Source of the DNA: Euglena gracilis
Lineage: Eukaryota > Euglenida > Euglenophyceae > Euglenales
NCBI GenBank assembly: GCA_039621445.1
Contig: CP154954.1
Location: 16,894,589 to 16,958,588 of the forward strand
Length of the DNA stretch: 64,000 nt
Direction of reading: 5' to 3'
Position 1 is the stretch's first letter; every line of letters begins with the position of its first letter. The notes below the pieces were generated by a model. The model searched no databases. It was not told the origin of the DNA and saw nothing but the letters and a program-made list of their open reading frames with translations. Below are positions 25,471 to 37,750 of the stretch, in pieces. A program made the translations under genes and the position numbers.

Positions 25471-27896
25471 AACGATGTTTTTTTTTGGCCTCCCGGACCA
25501 AAAACCTGTTTTTGAGCCGAAAACGAGCGTTTTTCGACCCCCCGGCGCCCCGTTCTTGGCCCGAAACCCATGCGTTTTGGGTCAAACCCGGGTCAAAAAA
25601 GTCGGAAAAATCGAAGAAAAAAAAATTGCCCAGCACGACGGACCCGGAAAAACTGCTTTTCAGCCGAAAGTGAGCGTTTTTCGACCCCCCCCCAGCCCCC
25701 CGCATTTCCGAGCAGCTTCATTTCCATGAAAATCAGGGGTTACATTACTCAGTCTGAAACAAGCATACTTGGGGGTAAAAAAAAACACACACGCAAGAGC
25801 GAACATTGTTTCAACATCCCATCAAGTGGCAATGCTCCCCCTTGTCCTGCACGAGAAAGATGGGTTTTCCCAATTTCCCTCCTCCTGAAACCCCCTGAAA
25901 AAAAAGATCCTTCTGCACGTCATCCACCCCCATCTACCACAGCCCGTCCCCTCTGGCCGGCCAGGAGTGCTGAATCTGGTGCCCTCACCACTCGGTCGCT
26001 CCGTCACTTCGGAAACCCCAATGACTCTCTCCCCACCTGCCGGACCTCTCAGCCTCCCTAACTGGTGCACCATGGAATTTCTTCACTGGTCCCCACAGCT
26101 CCTGGTCCTAAAGTATGTGCAGAAAACAGCAAAAAAAGACGCTTTTTCAAAAACCTCTTTTGCAGGCTTTTCGCCATTTTGAAGAACGAAATGGGGGCCT
26201 GTGTTTCACGAGGCTTTGGGCACGCTCCGAGGCTGCCAGCACAAAGGGAAAAAAGTGGTCCCAGGAACTGCCTCTCAGCCCCTTTTTCATGTTTTTCGGC
26301 ATTCTCGGGCACAACATCGACTCTGCCGATCGCCGAATACGTGCCACACGCCAAAAAAAGGGGGTTAGGCATCTCCCTGGGGCCACCAGCTGGCACGCTC
26401 CGGCCAAGTCGAAAACACAAAAAAAAGGGGTGGAGCTCACTGTTTGCGACGAGAAACAAAACAGAAAAAAGGACTCTGTGTTTGAGCGACTGCATAAAGA
26501 AACCCTAAAAGCGTAACTGTCCAAGTGGGAGGGGGAGTTGGGTGTTGGAGTCTGTAGGGGGTCCATTTCTATAAATATGAAAAGAGGTGGACACTATTTT
26601 GCGATTTTACGGCACCCTGGCTTAAGCGTCTCCTTCCGGCAGGGCTGTACGTGAAGGCCTGGTGGAGGGGTGGTCGGACCCCCTGAGAGAGGGTCGACCC
26701 CCACCCACCATGGCACCCGGTCAAAGCAAATTCCTTCAGTGCCTTCGGCGCCGGAGCCTGGCGGGTCTTACCTTGTTTACGACGCCGGCCGCCAGGCACA
26801 CACTCCACTTTAGTTAGGGGGGGTCTCCTTCACCGTGACGACGCACCGGTTACTCCAGTCCACAACCCCAGCAGGCGTGGTTCCCAACTCAGTGAACAGG
26901 TCCGCTCAAGTGGCAACAAACTCATCGGCAGGTCTGTTCCAGGCCCGGAGACACCTCCCGGGGCAGCCCTGTCCCACAAGCACACCCACTTGGAACCCGG
27001 TCAGGCACCCCCCCCCCCCCGGGGTGGTCGACTCCCCCCACCCACCACCCACAGGGTTGCGGGGAATCCCATACAGCTGCCTTCCAACCAGCCCTTCAAA
27101 TTTGAATTACACCATCGGCAAAACGCCACCAAATGTGCTTTGTTGCATGTTCCCTCCATTACCCCACCCATTACCCCACCCCATTCGGCGGACTTTTGGG
27201 GTATGATGTCCGCGTCGGTCCACCTGTTGGGTCACCGTCAGTGACCTGGATGCCTGCTCGACCGGACAGCGACCTACGGCAGCCGATGGCAGCGCCACAG
27301 GAGGAAGGAGGGGTGGCGGGGAGGGGGGGGGGGGTGGTTTCGAGCAGCGCTGGAGTCAGCGGCGGTCATCATTTGGGGCACCGCTGGGGTCAGTGGGGAC
27401 CATCCCCCTCCAAGGTGTCATTGCCTTAGGTTCTTCTGGAGGTCCCTTATACGCTGTTAAAACATGTGAAAGGAAGCATTTTATTAAGATGCTTTAACGT
27501 TTCAGGTGTGTCTTTTTTTTATAATAAAAAAAAACAGGAAATGCATCTTTTCCTGAACTTGAACTTGAACTTAATTGGAGTAAAGTCCCAGGTTGGCCAA
27601 AACCAAAACAACGACTAAAGCAAAACAAAAACTACAGCCAGGTTGGTTGCAAAGGGGTTCTATGGGTGGTCAGGGGCAGGGGAGGGGGGTGGGGGCTGAA
27701 AGAACGAAGGCTGGTTCACCACGGGGGTCATGTTCCCCCACTCGGGAGACAATTTCAGGTGGAACCCCGGCCATATTCATTATTCCCCAAAGAACTTTGT
27801 TCCCGACAGCTTCGGCCGACCATTTTGTGGCCCATCCTTTGAAAATGCTAACCACATCATTCCAATTGCTTTCATTTGCATGCAAAAAAAAGATGA
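25471..27896. other. No gene recognised
   Basis: Overlapping open frames at 26058-26566 on both strands show no known domain. 26757-26782 repeats GCCTGGCGGG-CTTACCTTGTT from 19228. C-rich blocks lie near 27005 and 27160. Confidence 0.4.
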
Positions 27897-28112
27897 GTAA
27901 ACCCCCCCAAATAACACCCCCCCCCGGTGTGTTATTTGGGCACCCGAACTGGGGTCCCAAGGGGGGTTTCATTTGGGGGGGGGGGTTATTTTTACATGTA
28001 AAACCAAAGGAAAACAGGGATGTGTTATTTCGGCGCTTGAAATCGGCCCCCGAGGGGGGGGTGCGTTATTTAGGGGGGGGGGTATTTGGTTATTTGGGAG
28101 GGGCGTTTATAA
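27897..28112 (+). repeat. Family F repeat, copy 1
   Basis: Order: ACCCCCCCAAATAACACCCC, GGTGTGTTATTTGGGCACCC, ACATGTAAAACCAAAGGAAA, GAAATCGGCCCCCGAGGGGG, GGTTATTTGGGAGGG. The pairing of CCAAATAA and TTATTTGG makes the unit largely self-complementary. Copy 2 is at 28944-29156. Confidence 0.75.
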
Positions 28113-28943
28113 ATATAATGAGTTGGGTAGATTGAAACGAGGTAAATGTTCCAAAAAAATAACTGTTCTCCACCAAAACTTACCCAACTCCAGTGGTCAA
28201 AAAGTGCTGAATAGGAGATGGGAGGAGCGATTTTCCGTCTCGCTGTGAATAATGTGGCTGGATTGGCTAGAGGGCGCCGAGGGTGGATGTGGCTGAATTG
28301 GCTATCCCCCCCCCGAATAAATGCGCGGAGCCTCTTCAAGCGCAGGGTCCAAATAGAAACGCACTCCCTGCTGCTGAAGGCGGCGGTCCAGGAGAATTAA
28401 ATGCGAATCAAAAAAAAGAATACAGTTATTATTTATTTTCAAAAGTAGGGTGACGTACAACGTGCATGAAAAAAGAAAGCGCTTTGTTTTGTTTTGCCAA
28501 AAAAAAACAAGACCTCCAAAAAACCTCCCCCCCGGGCTGATCATGCAAAAATCAATAATAAAGACCCTCCCCAAATCTTAACAGATTGAAGTGCCAGCGG
28601 CGAAAAACTTCCTGGAGAGTTGCTGAAAATCCCAATTCTATTCTCAAAAATGATGCAAATTTCAATGCTTTTTGGGGTTTTTTTGAGAACAAAATATTAT
28701 CATGCAAATCTCAAATTTATGCCAATTTGCACATGGTGCAAATACTGAAGAAAAAAATGTTGGTTCTTTCGGGAATCTGAAAGTTGATGACTCTCTCCAG
28801 CCCCGGGTCAGTCAACGAAAATCCAAAATTAGAGTCCATGGAAATTTCCAGCAATGGACCCAAAAATCAGACCCGAGCCTTATTTGGGGGTTATGACTTG
28901 AATGCAAAAGGGCATCTGGTTATTGTGAGGAATAACGTTAGAT
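28113..28943. other. No gene recognised between the two family F copies
   Basis: Mixed-composition DNA with no homopolymer block, open only for short stretches. Nothing identifiable. Confidence 0.4.
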
Positions 28944-29156
28944 AACCCCCCCAAATACACCCCCCCCCCCGGTGTGTTATTCGGGCACCCGAGCTGGGGC
29001 CCCGGGGGGGGGGGGGGGGTTATTTGGGGGGGGTGTTATTCTTACATGGAAAACCAAAGGAAAACAGGGGGGTGTTATTTGTCATGTGTTATCGAAATCG
29101 GCCCCCGAGGGGGGGGGGTGTCATTTGGGGGGTTATTTGGGAGGGAGGTTTACGAC
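28944..29156 (+). repeat. Family F repeat, copy 2
   Basis: Same motif order as 27897-28112 with substitutions and different lengths of the G runs. Confidence 0.75.
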
Positions 29157-29261
29157 TAGGGGGGCAATTTGCACACAAAAAGGGGGTGGCATACCTGGGT
29201 GAGACGCATGGCACAAGACACCCCCTTCCCCTCCGCCGGTTGGTGAAAAGGGGGGGGGACG

Positions 29262-30060
29262 GTTTCTGGCTTCGCTGAAACATTTGTCTATCCACCCAAA
29301 ACTCAAAAAATGATGATTTTTTTGAAATTTTTGATTTTCAACCTGGACCGACTTAGTTCAGTAAAATTTTATAAATTTGTAGATTTTGCAGTTTTGCACA
29401 GCCGCAACCAGAAACGTTCCAGAGGAGGTCAGGTGGGGGACTATTGGGAGCCAATGCGTCTCGAGATTTCGGAACAAATTTTCCAAAATTCTTCGTGTGA
29501 GTCCGATCAAATTCATTTCTTTAGCACGTGCTGAACATCAATGGTTTCGGAGGCGACATGCCAAGACAGTCGTGACTCGCCTCCCCCACCTACGCCCCCC
29601 AACGAAGTTGCAACCAGATAATTAAAAAATGACCCATGACCACATAAAAGGCACTCTCGAAAACAAAACGTCCTTTGGGGTATTTCCGACCAACACCCAG
29701 ACATGATTATTTTTAAGGCACCATAAAAACCTTGAAATGCCTTAAAATGGGCCTTGAAAATTTTGGTCAAAATGCCTGAAAATGCCTTAAAATGCCTTAA
29801 AATGCCTTAAAATGCCTTAAAGAAAATTCAGACCAGCAGAATATTCTCCAATCGAGCAAAAACAAGCGAACTCTGGAGAAAAAAATGATTTCTGGAATCA
29901 CTGGAACTATCTAACGAAAACTCAAAAAAAAGATTTTGGTTTTGGATGAGCGTGCAAAATAAAAAACGTTGGTTCGATAACGGGACAGCCCTTTGACCGC
30001 CCTGAGAAAAAAAATGTGCCTTAAAAAGACTTAAAATGCCTTAAAAAGTCTTAAAAAATA
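29262..30060. repeat. Two family D copies around CCTTAAAATG tandem decamers
   Basis: Family D cores at 29262-29360 and 29822-30010 bracket CCTTAAAATG-type decamers at 29720-29822. The 23290-23640 block has the same decamer-then-D order, so the decamers probably belong to that repeat subfamily. Confidence 0.65.
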
Positions 30061-30699
30061 AATTGGCCTTTAAAAAAAAAATAATCCTGCTAGCGCCCTT
30101 AAAAAACCCCCTGGGACGATTTTCAGGAACCCCAACAAGGCACGGTTTCTTAAATTGTGGGGGGGGGGTGCCCTTCGGTCCAGCATTGACCTGCATCGCC
30201 AGCGAGTCCATCCTTCGCCTCTGGGCTGAACTGGACTTACTTAACATGGCTTTCGGTGGGAGGGGCAGTCCAGACGGGAGCCGCTGGCTGGAAAAAGGGG
30301 CTGATTGGCTAGATCCTTCCTTGTCAGACGACTGCTGGACTGCGTCAATGGCATGGGGGGGGGGGTCGCAACCCCCAAACCTACGGCCGATGATGAAGGA
30401 CAAATAAATCAAAATGAGATGGTCGTACCAATTGATGTTTTGGCATTATTGCTATTTGGCCGTGACAGGTTTCAGAAATCAGCACTAACAAATTACTTTT
30501 TTGAATTTTCCAGACTGGTCTGTCCCAAGCGAGTTGATAAATTTATGGAGGAAATTGAAATGGTCTTAAAGGTTGCAAACTTCGATCACAAACCTTCGAA
30601 CTGCCTAACTGCGATCCTAATATTTCATTGTTTTATGTTTATTCACTTATGATAAAAAAATGTTTATCATCAAAATGGGAAGAAGAACTTGGCAAACAA
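30061..30699. other. No gene recognised
   Basis: An open stretch near 30410-30650 has no recognisable domain. Nothing else supported. Confidence 0.4.
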
Positions 30700-30704
30700 C
30701 AGAG

Positions 30705-31423
30705 GGGATGCTTCCGCACCGCGTGCACCGCGTTTCGCACCGCGTGCACCGCGTGCAGCACCGCGTGCACCGCGTGCAGCACCGCGTGCAGCACCGCGTG
30801 CACCGCGTGACAAAAATCATGTGCAACCCTAAATGACTGAATGAGAGAACAACACCCGCAAAAGCGCCCATCGATCACAAAACTGCAATAAAAGGGCATT
30901 TTGGGTGAATTTGATCATGTTTGGCTGTGTTTGGTCCAAATCAACTAGTTTTGCCACCAGATCTCACCAAATCTGTACCAATGGCCGTTGAATCTGTGGA
31001 AGTGGCCACAGAATGACCAAAATTGGTCAAAAATGCGCAAAAAGCGACCAAAAGCACTGACAAATGGCCCAAAATGGTCACAAATGAGCAAAAATGGCCA
31101 GAAGTAGCCAAAAATTGATGTAAATGAGCCAAAAATGCATTCAAACAAGCAAAAGTGGTCTAAATTGCCAAATGTGGCCCAAAGTGGCTAAAAGCAGTCA
31201 AAAAATGGTCCAAAATGGCCAAAAACAGCCAAAATTTGTTAATTTGCAGAAAACCAGACAAAAAAAAGCATGGAAGGAAACTGAAGATGAGGTGCCGATG
31301 AAAGTTTGTGAAAATTGCACATTCGGAAATGATTCTTCTCACACGGTGCACGTGGTGCGCCACGCGGTGCACGTGGTGCGCCACGCGGTGCAGCATGTGG
31401 TGCACGCGGTGCGGAAGCATCCC
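30705..31423. mobile_element. TIR element P3, 719 bp, 5-bp target duplication
   Basis: Ends GGGATGCTTCCGCACCGCGT and its exact inverse; about 25 bp of each end pair perfectly. Flanked by CAGAG at 30700-30704 and 31424-31428. Inside each end is an array of GCACCGCGTGCA-type units (30718-30808) or GTGCACGTGGTGCGC-type units (31340-31412), in inverse orientation. The centre (30930-31340) is GGCCAAAA-rich and matches parts of 52540-52795. No credible protein. Confidence 0.8.
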
Positions 31424-31428
31424 CAGAG

Positions 31429-33984
31429 AAGGGTAAACCCGATAAGGTACACATGCTGCAACAGTCCAGGCAGCCATTGCTCAAAGAGGGAAAACAAAGC
31501 AAATACAGGCGGCCTGTACAATTTGCAGCACCTGTGGTGGGGGCACAAAAACGGCTAACAGACAAACAGCTGTTACGAGCAGGGGCGTTGGTGGAATGGG
31601 GCAACGTAGTACCATGTGTCATAAAGCACGTGAGTGTGTGCCTGCATTGAGATCTGAGACTATGCCATCGGTGGGGCGCCAACCCGGAACAGAAGGCACA
31701 GTTTAGGGGACAGTTTAGGGCATTTGCAGTGTTCATCCGACCCTCAGCTTCAGTTTGCCGAGGTCGAACACGTTGGGAGACCAACTAACAAGACAGTAAC
31801 AGCAGGGGGGGGGACTCTGCTGTTCAAACACATTCAACTGAAAATGCACATTAAAAATGGTGGGAAGAGGCATAATGAAAGAGAAAATGAAACAGAAAAA
31901 ACGAAAAAAATCCACATTTCTCGGAAGGAAAAACAGGTCCACATGAGGAGGAAAATTGGTCTTAATTAATTTGGGTTAAAACGTCCCTGCCTGCCTTTTC
32001 CCAACAAATGGACCAGGATCTGAACCTTGGAACTTGGATATTCAGCCGAATGTGGTGCATCCTGATTCTGATTTACAAAGATTTCCAGGGTGTGTTCTAG
32101 TGATTCTCCTCAGTCCCCAAGGGTGTCTTATGCCTAACGAAAGCTTGTTCACATTTCGTCAAAAAGTGGACGCTGGGGTGAGCCTCGGTGCTTCTTTTTG
32201 TTTACTGCAACTCCCCTGCGCTTTGTTTGCGCTTCACCTTGGTGCACACGGGATTCAAAAGACCCCACTCACCCCCCCCCCTCCCCTGCCCCCCACCCTC
32301 CCCCGCCCCCGGCACCCCCCCCCCTGCACCCTGCCTAGTGGCACAGAGGGTCGGTGTAAACGGTTTTTTTCTTTCTTTCTCCGGGGTCGGCAAATGGGGG
32401 AGTCAATAGATATAAATGGATTTCTTCTCATTTTTCCGGGGAGGTCGGAATACATGGAGTCAGTGTCGGGAGTCAATGAATACAATGGGGGGTCGGTCCA
32501 AATGGGGGGACCATGGGAATAGTAAGGGGAGGGGAGAGCTTGTCCTCCTCCTACTGTTCCCCCCCTTACTGTTCCCATGGACCCAAAAGGGGGCCATAGG
32601 ATGGGAACAGTAAGGGGGGTCATGGCATAGGTCGGGCCGACCTGGTCAGCTTGACCTGTTTGTGGGGGGGGGGGGGGGTAGGGCTTCCCAGGGTCATGAC
32701 ACCAAAAGCCACCCGAGGAGCAGTCAAAAAAATTTTGGTGTTCGGTCGACACTGGCTGACCGAACCGTGCAAAACCATCATTGCAAAGGTGAAGGCATGC
32801 CAATGCCACCCACAGACAGCACAGATGGCACAGGGAGGTGCTGGCTACCCGACGGAGCGAGGCACGCACCGGGGGAGGGGGAGAAGGCGCAGTGCAATGC
32901 AGTGTCAGGACCACACCAGTGCTTACCGACCCCTTGGTGGGGGGTTACTTTCCACTTTCAAAAAACAATCAGTTAGTTTTCAAAAACCAGTCATCCACTT
33001 CCTACCACCCCAGGGAGGTCGGTCCCCCTGGCCACTGAGGCCAAAAAAATGGCCAAAAATCAGCGGATTTCGGCTTAAAAAAATCCCAACATGATTTCGT
33101 CCAGTTCCTGCCAACCTCATTCTCTGGGGGGGGGGGGTCCAGGAGCCCCCGAGCCAAAAAAAAAGTCTTTCACTCTGGAAAAAAAACAAATCAGTCACCG
33201 AGGGGAGGGTCGAACACGTCTTCAGCAACGGTATGGTCAGGACCCATGGCCTCGATCATGAGGTCAGCCGCACCACACACTGCGGGCTGTCGGAAGCGGC
33301 CCTTCGGCCCAGCAGGGCACTCGGGGGTGGGGGGCCAGCAGGACCTCTCAAGCGGGTGCCACTACAGGGTTGGTTTCCTCCAGGCCTGTTCTTTTTTTAA
33401 AAAAAATGTAATTATTTGCCTTAAAAAAATGATCCTGCCCCAGGGGTGGCGCCGGCCTCCCCTTAAAATCAGCCCAGTGCACCCCCCCCACCGATTGGAT
33501 TTGGGTTTCTCAAAGCGCCTACCCGGGGAGGCACCCCATGAGTGGGGTCGGCAACGCCTTAACATTCAGTGGTGGGGATGCAGTCAATGAATTGGAGATC
33601 ACTACGCTGTACCTCGTGTCTCATGCCCTGAGACAGTCAGTAGGCATGTGGACATGGGCGAAGCAATAATAACCTCAAAACGTGAGACATTTGTTGACAT
33701 GATTTTACCAACGACTGTGGTATAATAATTCGGCACCCCTTGGGGTTCAAAACTACGTCTGTAAAACAGTTTAAGAGTTTTAAAAATGGGTAAAAGCAAA
33801 CAAAGGCACACCAAAAGCGATCAAAGAAGACCAAAAGTGACCAAAAAAGCGGCCGAAAGTGGCCAAAAAGCAAACAAAATAACCCAAAACAGGCCAAAAG
33901 CAGCCAAAATGGCCAAAAACGGCCCAAAATTGTCAAAAGCCGCAAAAATTGCTCAAATTATCTGTTTTTGGACACTTTGGCCGC
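31429..33984. other. No gene recognised
   Basis: 32510-32630 contains inverted ATGGGAACAGTAAGGGGGG / CCCCCCTTACTGTTCCCAT segments. 32928-33240 resembles the interior of 61895-62227 (GACCCC, CAGTCA-rich block, GGCCACT, AAAAATGGCC), defining a dispersed family N. 33780-33960 is GGCCAAAA-rich. No domain recognised. Confidence 0.45.
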
Positions 33985-34580
33985 CACTTTTGACCACAGT
34001 TCTATCCTCTCCGGTACTTTGTCCACTCCAGTACTGCGTCCACTCCCATACCGCGTCCACTTCAGTACCGCGTCCACTCCATTACTGCATCCACTCCAGT
34101 ACTGCGTCCACTCTGGTACTACGTCCACTCAGTACTATGTCCACTCCAGTAATGTGTCCACTCCAGTACTGCGTCCACTCCAGTACCGCGTCCACTCCAG
34201 TATTGCGTCCGCTCCAATACTGCATCCACTCCAGTACCAATACCGCATCCACTCCAATACTGCGTCCACTCCAGTACTACGTCCACTCCAGTACTGCGTC
34301 CACTCCAGTGCCGCGTCCACTCCAGTACTGCGTCCACTCCAGTACAGCGTCCACTCCAGTACCAGTACTGCATCCACTCCAATACTGCGTCCACTCCAGT
34401 ACTACATCCACTCCAGTACTGTGTCCACTCCAGTACCGCGTCCACTCCAGTACAGCGTCCACTCCAGTACAGTGTCCACTCCAGTACTGCGTCCACTCCA
34501 GTACTGCGTCCACTCCAGTACTGTGTCCACCCCAGTACAGTGTCCACTCCAGTACTGTGTCCACTCTAGTACTGCATCCA
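33985..34580 (+). repeat. 17-bp minisatellite, left part
   Basis: About 34 copies of a GTCCACTCCAGTACTGC-type unit with point variants. Because 17 is not a multiple of three, all frames cycle through the same amino acids. The array is cut by the TIR element and resumes at 37578. Confidence 0.95.
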
Positions 34581-36582
34581 CTTAGGCGGCCGGATTCGCA
34601 CTTAAGCTTTTTTCCTTTGGATGCGCGCAATTGCGCAAATGCACCATTTTTTTGTAACCCCTGGGACCCTGTACCCTGACACCCAGAACACGATTTAAGA
34701 ACCGTTACACCCATCTATTGGAGGGGATTAACTCCCAGTGGTCTGGTGTGCATGCTGCTTACCGGGTGACGTTAATAGGGCTGGGGGTGAGACTGGTGCT
34801 GTTGTACATCAAACGGGAGAGAGGCACACACCCCTTGTAACGACACTTGGAAACGGTGCTGACGTGCTGGCTGAACTGGCTTGGACACTGCCGCCACCGG
34901 TGAGAACACACGGGGCCTCATGACATCACACCACCACAGACACACAGACTACGTGAGGCAGCCGTCACGCAATTGATGTGTGTTTATGGGCGCAATTGCG
35001 CAAATAAAAACAATTGTGTTTATGGGCGCATTTGCGCAAATAAAACGTACACCGATGATGATAAAATGACGTGTTGGTGGGCGCAAATGCGCCCACAAAC
35101 AAATTTGTTGGTGCGCACATTTGCGCAAATGCGCGCACCAACATGTTTATGTTTACTTGCGCAAATGTGCACACCAACATGTACTTTTACTTTCTATGTT
35201 AAAAGACACCAAAGAGGACCATGACCCTACGAGGTTTTAAAACGTGATAGGGGTGTTGGTGCGCGCAATTGCGCAAATAAACACAATTACGTTTGTGCGC
35301 GCATTTGCGCAAATGCGCGCACAAACATTTTATACACCGCTTCAAAATGATGTGTTTCAGAGAGCCTTGACGCACACAAACAAAGTTGTGTTTATTTGCG
35401 CAAATGCGCGCACCAACACACATCAGTTGTGCGATACCATCTCCTCCTCCGTGACAGCTGGCGAACGCAATTCCTCACGTCAACCATTGATTTGTACCAC
35501 GATTACATGCTGATGAAATTTGTGGTGAGAGGTGGTGTGGAGTGTTCACTGGAACACGGCATTTGACTGGCCAAAATTTGCCTGTCTCACGTGTGTACAT
35601 TTGTACTGCTGTTACCAGGCCCACACGACCTGTTGTTTTGGCGTCATCCGTTTGGCAGTTAAACGTAATGAATTGATGACATGCAAACGACCTGTGACTG
35701 TTGGACACCTTTTCTGCAACAGGACTGCGTTACAAGAAGACAAAATTTGGCACCTGAAATACCCGGGACGTGTTGGGCCGGAGTCCGTTTTTTTTCTTTG
35801 CCATTTTTCCCTCGAAAAACGTAAAAAAATACCGGTTTTTGTGCATATTTTGGGGGGTGTGGGTCCCACAGCTTTGATGCACCCAATCCAGGGGTAAAGG
35901 TTCAACACTTCCTTGCATCCAAAGGAACGGGTGCTTGAGGGCTACCTCTCTTCGGCTGCTGGTTGCCATGCACTGGCACCACGTCATACCCCCAGTCTTA
36001 CACCTCGGTTGCGGGGTATAACGTGGCCGCTGTGGTGGGTGTCGTTGCACCGGGGAAGTGGATGCTGACCTGTTGGGTGCTGAAGCATCAGCAGCTGATG
36101 GGGCTTTAACAGCGGAGCCCAGGCCGCAGGTCAGCGGCAGGGCCCTTGGGACCCAAAAATTGGTGCCGGTGGAGGTGTACCGTTACTGGGTGGCTATGCA
36201 ACCACCTTCAAGAGATCCTATGTCTCCATCTTTTGTGGGACCTGTCAATGGTCAAAAAACGGCACAATAACTCCATATGCCGGAGGAGACGGTGTGGCCA
36301 TTTGCTTTCAACCCATTCAGAAGCCACTAAGGGTAGTTGCAGGAGAGGCAAATGCAATCGTTTTCTTCTCCTCCATTAGTTGTTTATTTGCGCATTTGCG
36401 CGCATCACGTTGTTTGTGGGCGCAAATGCGCAAATAAACATAGTAAATTGTGCAGTTTCTTCATACAGTTTATTTGCGCATTTGAGCCCACAAAAAACGT
36501 GATGCACGCAAATGCGCAAATGAACCACATCTGCTGTCAGTGTTTGACGGTTGTGTTTCCGTCACACCGTTCTTATTTGTGT

Positions 36583-36690
36583 TTATGGGCGCAAATACGC
36601 GCACCAACAAAAATTATGTTTTATGCGCGCATTTGCGCAAATGCGCGCATAAAACATAATTTTTGTTGGTGCGCGCATTTGCGCCCATAA
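36583..36690. repeat. 108-bp near-perfect palindrome inside P1
   Basis: Centred between 36636 and 36637 at TTTGCGCAAA, with one mismatch in 54 pairs. Arms begin TTATGGGCGCAAAT and contain two further TGCGCGCA-type sites each. Confidence 0.93.
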
Positions 36691-36818
36691 GCTTGCGCCG
36701 TTGACAAACAATGTGGCAAACTCACCAACTGGATGGCCCGTCAGTCCGTACTGTCAGGGCCTCTACGTCACGCAGTTTTTCAACGGCGTCAGTTCATGGG
36801 TGCCAAAGCCCAATCCCA

Positions 36819-36912
36819 GAAGGACAAAATTGTGTTGATGCGCGCAATTGCGCGCATCAACATAAACATGTTGGTGCGCGCAATTGCGCGCATAAACACA
36901 ATTTTGTCCTTC
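36819..36912. repeat. 94-bp inverted repeat with nested palindromes inside P1
   Basis: Outer arms GAAGGACAAAATTGTGTT and the inverse enclose two GCGCGCAATTGCGCGC palindromes. Only a few mismatches lie across the whole structure. Confidence 0.9.
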
Positions 36913-37577
36913 CAGTGTTTGGCTTCTCCTGCAGGGTTCTTTGCCACACAACTGGTTCTGCGCATCCCGGGTACAAGCCGGGTGGGAGACACCCGTTCCC
37001 CTTTATTCCCTTCATTCCCTGCGGACCCCATTTCATCCCCTCTGCGCATCCCTTGCCCAACACCCCGTACCTACCTTCCCTCCCCTGCGTCCTTGTCGCC
37101 GGCTCGGTCACACCACAGCCACACCCCCCGGCACCTTCCTCCCCGTGCCTTACAAACGGCCCCAAAACACCACACCAAGGCGCCGCAAGCAACGCAGTCC
37201 GGCAAACACCCAGGACGCACACCGCCGGCAGTTCGGGCACACCCGGGGACACAGCCGAAAGGAGCAACAGGGGCAGTAAAGGTCCCGTTCCTATGGTGCT
37301 TTTTTGCGTTTTTTTCCCTTTGGGCCGGCAAGGTCCCGGGGGTTTCAACGTACAAAGTCCATTTTCGGACACCCCAAAAACACCATTTTTCGCCAAAGTC
37401 CTGGGGGTCTCCCAGCCAAAATCAGAATTTTGCTCATTTTTTGCACTCTCTTGTTCACGTGTTTTCAAACCCCCCTGACCTTCACAGCCGAATCAAAGCA
37501 GAATCAAAAAAATCGTAAATGCGCGCAAGTGCGCAAATAAAACGAAAAAAGCTTAAGTGCGAATCCGGCCGCCTAAG

Positions 37578-37750
37578 ATCCATTCCGGTTCAGCGTCCAC
37601 TCCAATATCGTGTCCACTCCAGTATTGTGTCCACTTCAATACTGTGTCCACACCAATACAATGTCCACTCCAGTATAGTGTCCACTCCATTACTGTGTCC
37701 ACTCCAATACTGCATACATTCCAGTTCAGTGTCCACTCCAGTCGGCATCC
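37578..37750 (+). repeat. 17-bp minisatellite, right part
   Basis: Resumes with ATCCATTCCGGTTCAGCGTC and about nine further units before decaying. It continues the array at 33985-34580 across P1. Confidence 0.9.

Larger units (their letters stand above)
34581..37577. mobile_element. TIR element P1, 2997 bp, palindrome-studded
   Basis: A perfect 34-bp terminal inverted repeat starts CTTAGGCGGCCGGATTCGCA and its inverse ends at 37577. Flanking 5-bp duplications ATCCA lie at 34576-34580 and 37578-37582. Removing the element and one ATCCA restores the register of the 17-bp array. The interior contains at least nine short palindromes around TTGCGCAA or GCGCAATTGCGC (34985-35420, 36390-36690, 36835-36890). 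Open frames at 35530-35760, 36050-36350 and 36730-37510 have no recognised domain, so I cannot say whether a transposase is present. Superfamily unassigned. Confidence 0.92.

Noticed and set aside
33786-34714. Open frames of 140-300 codons with VHSSTASTPVLRPLQ-type repeats
   Set aside because: The 17-bp unit opens all frames alike; the same amino acids appear in each. No start or splice context.
36733-37518. 261-codon open frame inside P1
   Set aside because: Low-complexity Pro/Ser/His composition from C-rich DNA; part is shared with non-coding DNA at 53640-53790.
33985-37750. CRISPR-like array of 17-bp repeats
   Set aside because: There are no unique spacers; units are contiguous, and the gap is a transposable element.
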